51,918 nucleotides of DNA from an uncultured Emergencia sp. (GTDB lineage Bacteria; Bacillota; Clostridia; Peptostreptococcales; Anaerovoracaceae), in contig CALLDR010000043.1 in the NCBI GenBank assembly GCA_937997955.1, positions 1 through 51,918 of the forward strand, in the 5' to 3' direction. Made by a program: the position numbers and the translations under genes. Below are positions 40,304-48,405 of the stretch, in pieces. The number at the start of each line of letters is the position of its first letter. The first letter of the stretch is position 1. A model generated the notes under the pieces. The model was not told the DNA's origin and made no database searches. It was given only the letters and a program-made list of their open reading frames with translations.

Positions 40304-40957
40304 ATGAGATCCGCATTGATTATCGGCCTGGGCCGCTTTGGCCGCCACCTGGCCACTGACCTTTCCAATTTAGGCAACGAAGTCATGGTCATCGACATAG
40401 ACGAAAATGCTGTCAGCAAGCTGGCGCCTGTGGTCACCGCCGCGCAGATCGGCGACTGCACAGATGAGATCGTCCTGAAAGAGCTGGGCGTTTCCAACTT
40501 TGACATCTGCTTCGTCTGCATCAGCCACGATCTCGAAGCGTCCATGATCATCACCATGACCCTGAAGGATCTGGGCGCGAAAAAGGTCGTCACCAAGGTC
40601 AACCAGGACATCCACGTCAAGTTCCTGCTTTCCAACGGCGCTGACGACGTCATCTACCCGGAACGGGACATGGCCTTTCGCACCGCTATGAAATACAGCG
40701 CCCAGCGTGCCTTTGACTACGTCGAGCTCAGCGAGCATTACGGGCTGTTTGAGATCGAGCCGCCGGACAGCTGGATCGGACGCAGCCTGGCCCAGGTCGA
40801 CGTGCGGAAGAATTACCACGTCAACATTATCGCCTATAAATACCGGGACCTGATCATGCCTCTGGAAAGCGGCGACTACTACTTTTCCGCGGACCAGCAT
40901 TTGATCGTGGCCGGCGATATGAAAAACTTCCATCATCTGATCCAGAAGGACCTGTGA
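40304..40957 (+). CDS. trkA: Potassium uptake regulatory subunit TrkA/KtrA family
   Basis: A 217-residue cytoplasmic gating subunit with an RCK domain. The Rossmann motif LIIGLGRFGRHLATDL is followed by the acidic VMVIDIDENAV that contacts the nucleotide; the C-terminal TrkA_C half includes YFSADQHLIVAGDM. It forms rings that gate TrkH/KtrB in response to ATP/ADP or NAD(H). The start at 40304 has AAAGGGGG upstream; the in-frame extension has no site. It runs convergently into the YeiL-like gene with one base between the stop codons and no terminator between them. Confidence 0.93.
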   Translation: MRSALIIGLGRFGRHLATDLSNLGNEVMVIDIDENAVSKLAPVVTAAQIGDCTDEIVLKELGVSNFDICFVCISHDLEASMIITMTLKDLGAKKVVTKVNQDIHVKFLLSNGADDVIYPERDMAFRTAMKYSAQRAFDYVELSEHYGLFEIEPPDSWIGRSLAQVDVRKNYHVNIIAYKYRDLIMPLESGDYYFSADQHLIVAGDMKNFHHLIQKDL

Positions 40958-40958
40958 T

Positions 40959-41660
40959 CTATTCCGTCTCCATCTGGGAAACCTTCTTAAAGAGAGCGGT
41001 CCTGTCTGTGATCCTGAGGCGCGTCCGCTCTTTTTCAATCCAACCCGCCTCGGCAAACTGGCCCATGACCCTGGACAAATGGCGGTAGCTGCAGCCCAGA
41101 TACTGAGCCAGATCCGTCAGCCGCAGCTTCATCCAGCCTCCGGGAGCCATGCCCCGGTCCTCCTCAGTTTCCAGCAGATAAGCCGCCAGCCGGTTTTCCA
41201 GCGGGTAGCTCTGAGTCGCCACCAGCTTATCCACGCTGCGGAGCATCTTCTCTGCCAGAAATCTGCTCAGATTCCGCAGAAACACCGTATCGGACAGCAT
41301 CAGCGCCCCGCAGCTGTCAAAAGGCAGGGCGACGCATACAGCGTCCTGCACAGCTTCAATGGACTGGGACTGGCTGCGGATTCCCAGCAGCTCCAGCTCT
41401 CCCAGCACGCTGACCGCCTCGAAATACTGCGCCAGCGTGACGCTGCCGTCCTGATGGATCATGGACAGCTTAACCCTGCCGTCCATCAGGAAGTAAAGCC
41501 TGCGCGGCGCCATCCGCTCTTCGCACAGAAACTCTCCCTTTCGGAAGACGTGCACCTCCACGCTGTCCGCCAGGGCCCCCATAGTGTTCTCCGAAAAATA
41601 CGCCTCGATGGGATATTGGGACAAATACGCTGCCCGTTTTTTTGCATCTTTGATCTTCAC
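40959..41660 (-). CDS. yeiL: YeiL-like Crp/Fnr-family regulator
   Basis: A 233-residue regulator with an N-terminal cyclic-nucleotide-binding-like fold (CEERMAPRRLYFLMDGRVKLSMIHQDGSVTL) and a C-terminal winged helix (LTDLAQYLGCSYRHLSRVMGQFAEAGWIEKE). The segment ALMLSDTVFLRNLSRFLAEK and the SYPLENRLAAYLL and YLGCSYRHL motifs are very close in pattern to E. coli YeiL as I remember it. The preferred start is GTG at 41660 with GGAGG six bases upstream; the ATG at 41813 lacks a site. In E. coli yeiL is near the pseudouridine genes psuK/psuG, and here it is divergent from the same pair, so it is the likely regulator of that operon. Confidence 0.8.
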   Translation of the reverse strand: MKIKDAKKRAAYLSQYPIEAYFSENTMGALADSVEVHVFRKGEFLCEERMAPRRLYFLMDGRVKLSMIHQDGSVTLAQYFEAVSVLGELELLGIRSQSQSIEAVQDAVCVALPFDSCGALMLSDTVFLRNLSRFLAEKMLRSVDKLVATQSYPLENRLAAYLLETEEDRGMAPGGWMKLRLTDLAQYLGCSYRHLSRVMGQFAEAGWIEKERTRLRITDRTALFKKVSQMETE

Positions 41661-41852
41661 CGGTCTCCTCCCCGTCTCTTTGCCGCGCCAAAGGGCCGCC
41701 GCTCCTGAACAGGCTCCTAGACAAGCGTCCGAAGAAACGCCTGCGCGCTTGAAGAAACATTGGAGCAAGCGCTGCAGGAAACTCCTGGGCAAATGTCTAA
41801 AGTTACTCTTCATATTATGCCATATGTCCTATTTTTTCGCAACCACCTCTGT

Positions 41853-41858
41853 TATACT
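41853..41858 (+). promoter_or_regulatory. -10 element of the psuK-psuG promoter, no good -35
   Basis: TATACT lies 45 bp before psuK, but no TTGACA-like element is 16-18 bp upstream. This fits a promoter that needs an activator of the Crp/Fnr type, such as the divergent YeiL-like protein. CATATG (41821-41826) may be part of a site. Confidence 0.35.
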
Positions 41859-41903
41859 AAACCCATGAAAGAAAGAATGAATGGAACACGGAGGTGAATC
41901 CAC

Positions 41904-42896
41904 ATGGTGGAAAACAACCCCTATGAAAACAGTCCCTATATCGTAGGCATCGGCGCCGCGAACATCGACATCATGGGAAGAAGCCGCCGCAGCCTGGTCC
42001 AGGAGGATTCCAACCCGGGCCGCATCAGCGTTTCCGTCGGCGGCGCGACCCACAACGCCTGTGAAAACGCCGCCAGGCTTGGCGTTCCCGTCGCCTTCAT
42101 CACGGCCACCGGAGACGACTACTTCGGACAGATGATCCGCAGCGCCTGTGACACCGCCGGCATCGACACCAGCCATTTTGTCGTATTTCCCGGCCAGACC
42201 AGCTCCACCTACATGTCCGTCCACAACAAAAACGGCGAAATGGACATCGCGGTTTCCGACATGACCATACTCCAAAGCCTGACCACCGGTCATCTGAAGG
42301 CCAGGGACCAGCTTCTGCGGAACGCGGCCGCCATCGTCTTTGACACCGGCCTTCCCCAGACCGTCATCGACTTTATCAGGCAGACCTACGGCCCCGTCAC
42401 GCCGGTCTTCGCGGACACCGTCTCCACCACCTACGCGGAAAAGCTGCTGGGCGGCCTGACCGGCATCCATACCCTGAAGCCCAACCTGCTGGAGGCAGAG
42501 ATCCTCTCCGGCATGAAGATCAGCTGCATGCAGGACCTCGAAGCCGCGGCCCAGGTGATTCTGTCAAAGGGTGTCCGCCGGACGTTCATCAGCCTCGGAC
42601 GCTGCGGCGTTTACTACTGTGACGACGCGGGAAACCGCCGCTGGCGATGCGCCAGGCCGATGGAGAATATCGCCAACGCCACCGGAGCCGGCGACTCCTT
42701 TCTGGGCGCTTTGCTCTACGCCCACGTCAACGGCCTGACGTTGGAGGAGACCATGGAGGCCGCCATGACAGTGTCCATGCTGACCATTCAGAGCGAACAG
42801 ACCATTAACCCGCAGATGTCAGAAGCTTTGATGAAAGAAAATCTGATCCTGGCCGCAGAAGATACCGGCCGGGACCCGCAAGCGTTAAGATTTTAA
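41904..42896 (+). CDS. psuK: PfkB-family sugar kinase, probable pseudouridine kinase
   Basis: A 330-residue ribokinase-type kinase. The N-terminal VGIGAANIDIMGRS and SVGGATHNACENAARLG match the first PfkB signature and the C-terminal NATGAGDSFLGALLY near 257 is the second, with the catalytic Asp. It should phosphorylate pseudouridine to pseudouridine 5'-phosphate. The specific assignment comes from psuG 26 bp downstream and the YeiL-like regulator. GGAGGTG is present nine bases before the ATG. Confidence 0.87.
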   Translation: MVENNPYENSPYIVGIGAANIDIMGRSRRSLVQEDSNPGRISVSVGGATHNACENAARLGVPVAFITATGDDYFGQMIRSACDTAGIDTSHFVVFPGQTSSTYMSVHNKNGEMDIAVSDMTILQSLTTGHLKARDQLLRNAAAIVFDTGLPQTVIDFIRQTYGPVTPVFADTVSTTYAEKLLGGLTGIHTLKPNLLEAEILSGMKISCMQDLEAAAQVILSKGVRRTFISLGRCGVYYCDDAGNRRWRCARPMENIANATGAGDSFLGALLYAHVNGLTLEETMEAAMTVSMLTIQSEQTINPQMSEALMKENLILAAEDTGRDPQALRF

Positions 42897-42921
42897 GATA
42901 AGATAAAGAGAGGTAAAAGGA

Positions 42922-43833
42922 ATGAACAAATATTTATCCATCGCGCCGGAGATCCAGGAAGCCCTGGCAGCCGGCAAGCCCGTCGTCGCTTTAGAATCCA
43001 CCATCTTGTCCCACGGCATGCCTTACCCTGAGAATCTGGAATTCTCCCACAAGGTAGAAGAGATCGTCCGTGAAGAAGGCGCAATCCCTGCGACTACCGC
43101 CATCATCGGCGGCAAGCTGTGCATCGGCCTGACCAGTGACCAGCTGGAGCTGATGTGCAAAGCGGAAAACGTTGGCAAGGTCAGCCGCCGGGACGTAGCG
43201 ACCTACGTCGCCACAGGCATGGCGGGCGCTACCACCGTTGCCACCACCATGATGCTGGCTGAGCTGGCAGGCATCCGCTTCTTCGCTACCGGCGGCATCG
43301 GCGGCGTTCACAGAGGCGCGGAGACTACCATGGATATCTCCGCTGACCTGCAGGAGCTGGCAAACACCCAGGTCGCCGTCATCTGCGCCGGCGCGAAGAG
43401 CCTGCTGGACATCGGCCTGACGCTGGAATATCTGGAGACCATGGGCGTTCCGGTCATCGGCCTGGAAACCGACGACTTCCCTGCGTTCTACTGCCGCAAG
43501 AGCGGCTTCGGCGTAGACTTCAACGCGCCGGATGAAGCCACAGTGGCGAAGATCATGAAGACCAAGTGGGATCTGGGCCTGAAAGGCGGCTCTGTCATCG
43601 CCAACCCGATTCCTGAGGAATACGAGCTGGACTTCGACGAGATGAACGCCGTCATCGAACGGGCCATCGAGTCCGCCAAGAAGGACGGCATCCGCGGCAA
43701 GGATACCACGCCTTACCTGCTGGCCCACATCAAGGACTACACCGAAGGCGTATCCCTGGCCTCCAACCTGCAGCTGGCATATCACAACGCGAGAAGAGCC
43801 GCGAAGATCGCGGTGGAGTACACCAGGCTGTAA
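42922..43833 (+). CDS. psuG: Pseudouridine-5'-phosphate glycosidase
   Basis: A 303-residue enzyme that splits the C-C glycosidic bond of pseudouridine 5'-phosphate to uracil and ribose 5-phosphate. The family (IndA/YeiN) motifs ALESTILSHGMPYP near 24, GAIPATTAIIGGKLCIGL near 52, and FFATGGIGGVHRGAE near 118 are all present; the active-site Lys is expected in CAGAKSLLDIGLTLEYLET. Length is normal. It ends before a bidirectional terminator. Confidence 0.96.
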   Translation: MNKYLSIAPEIQEALAAGKPVVALESTILSHGMPYPENLEFSHKVEEIVREEGAIPATTAIIGGKLCIGLTSDQLELMCKAENVGKVSRRDVATYVATGMAGATTVATTMMLAELAGIRFFATGGIGGVHRGAETTMDISADLQELANTQVAVICAGAKSLLDIGLTLEYLETMGVPVIGLETDDFPAFYCRKSGFGVDFNAPDEATVAKIMKTKWDLGLKGGSVIANPIPEEYELDFDEMNAVIERAIESAKKDGIRGKDTTPYLLAHIKDYTEGVSLASNLQLAYHNARRAAKIAVEYTRL

Positions 43834-43859
43834 GGGCGCAGGCTCTATACAGATCACAG

Positions 43860-43901
43860 AAAAACTCCGCTCTCCATCGAAATGGTGCGAGCGGAGTTTT
43901 T
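43860..43901. terminator. Terminator after psuG
   Basis: AAAACTCCGCTC (43861-43872) and GAGCGGAGTTTT (43889-43900) form a perfect 12-bp stem with T run on the plus strand and A run on the left. The following 140 bp up to the GntR promoter contain nothing I can identify. Confidence 0.88.
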
Positions 43902-44039
43902 GCGTCTCTGCAGCTTCTCCCTCAATCGATCCGAATCTTCATTTTCAGGAATTTTCGGAACTGATCTGGTTCGGCGTCAAAAGGCAGGAAAGGTCATTTT
44001 ATTTTCATAGGTAAGACCTGCTTTGATGGAAGATTTCGG

Positions 44040-44069
44040 TTGACGGATGGGCCGTGCTTGGGATATATT
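44040..44069 (+). promoter_or_regulatory. Sigma-70-type promoter of the GntR gene
   Basis: TTGACG (44040-44045), an 18-bp spacer and TATATT (44064-44069). The -10 lies in an AT-palindromic TATATATTATATATA-like stretch that could also be the operator. Confidence 0.6.
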
Positions 44070-44097
44070 ATATATAGAACACTGAGGAGAAAAAGTT

Positions 44098-44748
44098 ATG
44101 GAAAGATTCAAAACACTAAAAGATCACGTTTACGAATATATCGCTGAGCAGATTCGCGCCGGCAGCCTGCTTCCGGATCAGCGGATCAACGAAAACGTCA
44201 TCTGCGAAGAGCTGAACATCAGCCGCACGCCTGTCCGGGAGGCCCTGATCCAGCTGTCCGCGGAGGGGATTCTCGAAAACAAGGCGCGGCGCGGTTTCAT
44301 CATTCGTTCCATGTCAGAGCAGGACGTGCGGGAGCTGTACACCGTAATCGGCGTCCTGGACGGCTATGCCGCTCTGCTGGCCTGTGATGTTCTGACAGAC
44401 CACGACTACGCGGACCTGTCCTTTTACATCGACACCATGGATCTGGCTATCAAGGCCGGAAACTTCGAGATGTATCATAAGCAGCAGATGATCTTTCATC
44501 AGCTGTACATAGACAAGTGCGGCAACAGCGCCCTGATCGACACGATTGCCAAATCAAAGAACAAGCTGCTGAAAAAGACCTACAGCGAGGACATTCACAA
44601 GGATACGAAGGACGTGCTCTACGCTACCAACCAGGAGCACCGCGAGATCCTCCGCCTGTTCCAGGAAAAGGACAAAGACGGCCTCTTCAAGTATCTGGCC
44701 GAGACCCACTGGACACCGGCCTACGCGGCATATGACGTGATCGTGTAA
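44098..44748 (+). CDS. GntR-family regulator (FCD subfamily)
   Basis: A 216-residue regulator. The N-terminal winged helix is clear: LKDHVYEYIAEQIRAGSLLPDQRINENVICEELNISRTPVREALIQLSAEGI. The C-terminal helical FCD domain contains Asp and His residues typical of metal-assisted organic acid binding. It stands alone under its own promoter, and the genes that followed it appear to be deleted (see the remnants at 44765-45048). Its natural targets may therefore be lost here. GAGGAG precedes the ATG. Confidence 0.9.
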   Translation: MERFKTLKDHVYEYIAEQIRAGSLLPDQRINENVICEELNISRTPVREALIQLSAEGILENKARRGFIIRSMSEQDVRELYTVIGVLDGYAALLACDVLTDHDYADLSFYIDTMDLAIKAGNFEMYHKQQMIFHQLYIDKCGNSALIDTIAKSKNKLLKKTYSEDIHKDTKDVLYATNQEHREILRLFQEKDKDGLFKYLAETHWTPAYAAYDVIV

Positions 44749-44764
44749 AAGTCGAAGGATTTTT

Positions 44765-44857
44765 ATGGAATACAAACAAATTGAGGCATTTTTAGCCATC
44801 GTGGAACAAAAGAATATTACCAAGGCGGCAGATCCGTCTCTCCGGGAGATATCGTAG
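44765..44857 (+). pseudogene. N-terminal remnant of a LysR-family regulator
   Basis: The frame begins MEYKQIEAFLAIVEQKNITKAA, a canonical LysR helix-turn-helix start, then loses similarity at about 44827 and stops at 44855. A normal gene would have about 300 codons. Sequence after the break belongs to an RraA-like gene in another frame, so this is a deletion junction rather than a point mutation. Confidence 0.82.
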
Positions 44858-45048
44858 TCGCCGACGGCGACGGCATCGTGTTCATCAAGCCTTCCGACGC
44901 CGAGTCCCTGCTGGAGAAGGTGCGGGGCCTCATGGCCGGCGAAGCCAAATCCCTGAAGACCATCGACGAGGAAGGCACTCTGATCCGTCCATGGGTCATG
45001 GAAAAGCTGCAGGCTCTGGGCTGCGAGTTTTTCGACATGGCAGAATAA
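44827..45048 (+). pseudogene. C-terminal remnant of an RraA-like (dimethylmenaquinone methyltransferase/HMG aldolase family) gene
   Basis: In the frame ending at 45048 the sequence reads SVSPGDIVVADGDGIVFIKP and about 50 further residues, ending GCEFFDMAE. This is the C-terminal strand pattern of RraA-family proteins (PGD, VADGDGVV). The N-terminal two thirds are missing. RraA-like aldolases are often next to GntR or LysR regulators in organic acid catabolic loci, as expected for the ancestral arrangement here. Confidence 0.78.
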
Positions 45049-45165
45049 TTCCCTCTGTCAAAGACAATTTGACCACCAACGATAAATAACCTCAATCGAA
45101 AAAAAGCTTACGCGGAAAAATCTTGCATGAAAAACCTCGTGAAAAAATCTCACACGAAAACCTCA

Positions 45166-45220
45166 CGACAAAAAACCTCACGCTGTTTGTGTCATCACAT
45201 CAGCGTGAGGTTTTTTGTCG
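45166..45220. terminator. Bidirectional terminator with a 20-bp perfect stem
   Basis: 45166-45185 and 45201-45220 are perfect complements (CGACAAAAAACCTCACGCTG and its reverse complement) around 15 bases. A and T runs inside the stem give U tracts in both directions. It is preceded by three imperfect copies of an AAAACCTCACG-like 14-mer (45129-45170). It separates the remnants from the convergent activase gene; 45049-45264 holds nothing else. Confidence 0.85.
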
Positions 45221-45264
45221 CAAAAGCACGGCCGGCCAAATGCGGTACGGCCCGTTCCGGCCGC

Positions 45265-46209
45265 TTACAGAGCGCCTTTTTCGCACCGGTTTCCCCAGGA
45301 ATCGATCAGCACTCCGTCCCGGTACATGCAGATGATCTCACAGTGGTTAGGACACTTGCCGCAGTTGATGTCCCGCGTCCGGAACTCCATGTTTTCCACG
45401 GCGAAATCGAACTGGATCCTTTTGCTGCTTCTGGCCGCCAAGATGGCGATGCCGAAAGCACCCATGAGATGTCCGATCTCGTCCACGACGACGTCGCAGC
45501 CCAGTGCCTTTTGAAAGGCGTCGACTACGCCGATATTTTTGCTGACGCCGCCCTGAAAGACGATGGGAGCCTTTATTTTTTTGCCCTTTCCCACGTTGTT
45601 CAGGTAATTGCTGGCAACGGCCTGGCACAGACCCGCTATGATGTCCTCCTTGGCGTGGCCCATCTGGATCTTGTGGACCAGGTCAGATTCGGCAAATACC
45701 GTGCATCTGGCGGCAATCTGCGTAGGATGCTTGGACTGCAGCGCTATCTTGCCGAATTCCTCCACGTCTACGCCCAGCCTTTTGGACTGGCTGGACAGAA
45801 ATGAGCCTGTTCCCGCAGCGCACAGGGTGTTCATGGCGTAATCCACCGCCACGCCGTTTTCCACCAGAATGATCTTGGAATCCTGTCCGCCGATTTCCAG
45901 TATGGTCCGCACGTCGGGGTGCAGCGTCGTCGTCCCGACGGCATGGGCCGTGATCTCGTTTTTTACCACCGTAGCGCCGATCATGTCTCCCACCAGCTTT
46001 CTCGCGCTTCCGGTGGTGCCGGCCGCCGTAATGGAATACTTTTCCTTGTCGAACTGCTCTTCCAGCAGCTTCAGCAGCTTCTTTGCCGCCCCGATGGGGT
46101 CTCCCTCTGTCCAGATGTACTCGCTGGCGAGAATCCTGTTTTCAGCGTCCAGGACGACCCCTTTGGTAGAAATAGAACCGATGTCAATTCCGATATATGC
46201 CTCTTCCAT
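45265..46209 (-). CDS. 2-hydroxyacyl-CoA dehydratase-type activase (BadF/BcrA/HgdC family)
   Basis: A 314-residue ASKHA ATPase. EAYIGIDIGSISTKGVVLD is the N-terminal phosphate loop, ILEIGGQDSKII near 108 the second, and NTLCAAGTGSFLSSQSKRLGV near 132 carries the cysteine that with CTVFAESDLVH near 170 binds the intersubunit [4Fe-4S] cluster of HgdC-type activases. VFQGGVSKNIGVV is the adenosine motif. A C-terminal extension has four more cysteines (CGKCPNHCEIIC). ATG start at 46209, with AAGAAGG upstream; a TTG two codons earlier is less likely. It is the last gene of a three-gene set whose other members look like the HgdB-like half. Confidence 0.88.
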   Translation of the reverse strand: MEEAYIGIDIGSISTKGVVLDAENRILASEYIWTEGDPIGAAKKLLKLLEEQFDKEKYSITAAGTTGSARKLVGDMIGATVVKNEITAHAVGTTTLHPDVRTILEIGGQDSKIILVENGVAVDYAMNTLCAAGTGSFLSSQSKRLGVDVEEFGKIALQSKHPTQIAARCTVFAESDLVHKIQMGHAKEDIIAGLCQAVASNYLNNVGKGKKIKAPIVFQGGVSKNIGVVDAFQKALGCDVVVDEIGHLMGAFGIAILAARSSKRIQFDFAVENMEFRTRDINCGKCPNHCEIICMYRDGVLIDSWGNRCEKGAL

Positions 46210-46211
46210 GG

Positions 46212-47276
46212 TCAAATTACCTTCTTTCTCATGTATATCATGTCATAAAATGCTTCCAGACGGGTGTCAAGTCCTGTATCGCTGGTCTGCGAGTCGTAGG
46301 ACAGGTACAGCACCGGTATCTTATAGTCGCTGCTGATGTTCTGCAAGACAGGCATGATGTCGATCTCCGGCGTGCAGCCAGCTGATTTCGCATGGATGAT
46401 GCCGTCAAACCCGTGGGCCGCGTAATACTTTGCTGCCCAGATGTTTGCCGTAGAGGTCGGCCCCATCTCGTATCTGCAGTAATCCTTAATCTCCACCTTC
46501 AGGTTGCCGCCGTGGTAACGGAGATTCCGGTTGGTCACGTTCATCCAGCGGTGGACCTCAACCCCCATGTCCGCCAGCTTCTGCTCCAGCCGCAGGTTGG
46601 AAAAGGGATCCATCGCCGTGTAATACTCTCCCACGACGCCTACCCGCAGAGGCATGGCCGGCTTGTCCACAGGAATGGAGGAAAAGGCCCTTTTCACCTC
46701 TCTGTACGCGGCTTCCGCGCTGCGAAAATCCTCCGCTTCCTCCATGGCCGTCAAAAACTGATTCCACGCCTTTTTGAACGAGCCCTTTTCCACCTCAAAA
46801 CCGCAGTCTCTGTAATAGAGACGCTCCGCTTCGTCCAGAAAGGTGGTCATCTTCAGGGTCTCCCTTGCCGCCCGGGTGACCTTCGCCACGGAGATCTTCG
46901 GCGCGACGCGGCGGATGGCCTTCAGATAGTCCTTTGGTTTTCCCGTGGCGTACTCCGACAGGTTGATGAAGTCAAACTCATATCCCAGCTCGCGCAGAAC
47001 GCGTTCCTGCAGCTCGCCGTAATAGCCCAGCCTGCAGAGCCCCAGGGTCATGATCAAAGTATCCGCGCCGGACTCAAGGGCCTCGATCAGGCTGCCCAGG
47101 GTCGTCTTAAAAGGGGTACAGACAGAATCCGGACTGTACCGCGCGCCGATTTCCATGGTCCGGTTGGTCATAGGCGGCTGCATGACGTACTCCGCCTCCA
47201 GTCCCTTTTCCACAAAATATTTGATGCACAGGTTGTAGTGGTTGAACAGAGGGAATGCAACTTTTTTCTGGCTCAT
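46212..47276 (-). CDS. Activase-associated HgdB-like (DUF2229-type) protein, second subunit
   Basis: A 354-residue protein of the CoA-enzyme activase-associated group. KVAFPLFNHYNLCIKYFVEKGLEAEYVMQPP at the start, CTPFKTTLGSLIEALESGAD with a conserved Cys, GLCRLGYYGELQE, and HAKSAGCTPEIDIMPVLQ near 300 are family-like; cysteines could ligate a cluster. In many Clostridia this region is part of one very large protein with the activase domain. Here it overlaps or abuts both neighbours, indicating a tightly coupled operon. Its substrate is unknown and no CoA transferase is adjacent. Confidence 0.78.
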   Translation of the reverse strand: MSQKKVAFPLFNHYNLCIKYFVEKGLEAEYVMQPPMTNRTMEIGARYSPDSVCTPFKTTLGSLIEALESGADTLIMTLGLCRLGYYGELQERVLRELGYEFDFINLSEYATGKPKDYLKAIRRVAPKISVAKVTRAARETLKMTTFLDEAERLYYRDCGFEVEKGSFKKAWNQFLTAMEEAEDFRSAEAAYREVKRAFSSIPVDKPAMPLRVGVVGEYYTAMDPFSNLRLEQKLADMGVEVHRWMNVTNRNLRYHGGNLKVEIKDYCRYEMGPTSTANIWAAKYYAAHGFDGIIHAKSAGCTPEIDIMPVLQNISSDYKIPVLYLSYDSQTSDTGLDTRLEAFYDMIYMRKKVI

Positions 47277-48223
47277 TACAGTTCTCCCTTCTTAAACTTT
47301 AATATATCCACGAAGCTTTCCAGCCTGGTTTCCATGCCGGCAGTGCCGTTCTGGCTGTCCAGGGTCAGATTCATGACCGGAAGCTCGCTGAACTCCCGCG
47401 TGACGATCTCGTTTACCATGGAATCCGGGCCGCAGGGAAAAGCGGTAAGAAGAACAATTCCGTCTATCTTATCTCTGTGGATCTGCAGTCCGCCCACGAT
47501 CTCACGGTTGACCTCCCATTTCAGCGTAGGGGAAACCTGCAGAGAACGCTTCAGGGCCTCTTTTCTGTCCACGATATCCGCCCGAACAGGGATCGTCCCC
47601 AGCTCTTCCAGATACGTGAGGATCGGCTTCCCGAAGTAGGCGTCCTCCGCCACGTAGCTGTGCGCCGCGACAGCGACCTTCAGTCCGTCGGCCTGATAAA
47701 GCTTTTCCTGGGCCTTCACGCGGGCCTTCCAGTCTGCCGCTTCCTTCTTCTTGGCCGTCTTGTAGGCCTCCTTGGCCTGTTTTCTGGACGCCCCCAGCTC
47801 CCCGGCTAGGGCCAGCATGGCCTTCTCCTCTGTCCTCTTTTCCATGATGTCTATATCACATCCGAGAAAGCTTTGTCCGGTGCCGCGGAAGGTATTGGTG
47901 ACCAGGTCGTACATAGACTGGAACCTGGTGCACATGTCCCGATGTCTGCCCCAGTTGCTGATCCGCGGAACAAAGATATAGTCGCACTTCCCGATCAGGG
48001 CGTGCACATGTCCCAAATAGATCTTCGCGGAAAGGCAGCTTTCGTCGATGGCGGCCTCCATGCCAGACTGCAGCAGCTCCTTATTGGTCGGTTCGCTCAC
48101 GATGAGCTTGGCGCCCAAAGCGCTGAAAAAGCTTTCCCACAGGGTTTTGTACCGGCAGTACAGCATGCCGTTGGGAATTCCGATGGTCCATTGTTTTTGA
48201 TATCTATTTACATCTTTACTCAT
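47276..48223 (-). CDS. Activase-associated HgdB-like (DUF2229-type) protein, first subunit
   Basis: A 315-residue protein. WTIGIPNGMLYCRYKTLWESFFSALGAKLIVSEPTNKELL is the DUF2229 signature; ESCLSAKIYLGHVHALIGKCDYIFVPRI follows with conserved Cys. Further on are FPCGPDSMVNEIVTRE and the parallel ending LDSQNGTAGMETRLESF, which echoes the end of the second subunit (YDSQTSDTGLDTRLEAF), suggesting the two arose by duplication. The ATG at 48223 has AGGAGG nine bases upstream; a GTG earlier abuts the site. It is first in the three-gene operon. Confidence 0.8.
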   Translation of the reverse strand: MSKDVNRYQKQWTIGIPNGMLYCRYKTLWESFFSALGAKLIVSEPTNKELLQSGMEAAIDESCLSAKIYLGHVHALIGKCDYIFVPRISNWGRHRDMCTRFQSMYDLVTNTFRGTGQSFLGCDIDIMEKRTEEKAMLALAGELGASRKQAKEAYKTAKKKEAADWKARVKAQEKLYQADGLKVAVAAHSYVAEDAYFGKPILTYLEELGTIPVRADIVDRKEALKRSLQVSPTLKWEVNREIVGGLQIHRDKIDGIVLLTAFPCGPDSMVNEIVTREFSELPVMNLTLDSQNGTAGMETRLESFVDILKFKKGEL

Positions 48224-48405
48224 GAAAGACACCCTCCTCCATCATAAATTATATTTTCCAAAACGAAAAAATGAAATAGACACCCCTGACGATTTTGACA
48301 AAAAAACGGACAATCGTCCAAAGGTGAAAAAAATCAAAAAAAATCGGACGCCCCGCAGGACCTGTATCCCGGCCCGCGCAGCATCCGTTTCTCCTGCCCC
48401 ATACA

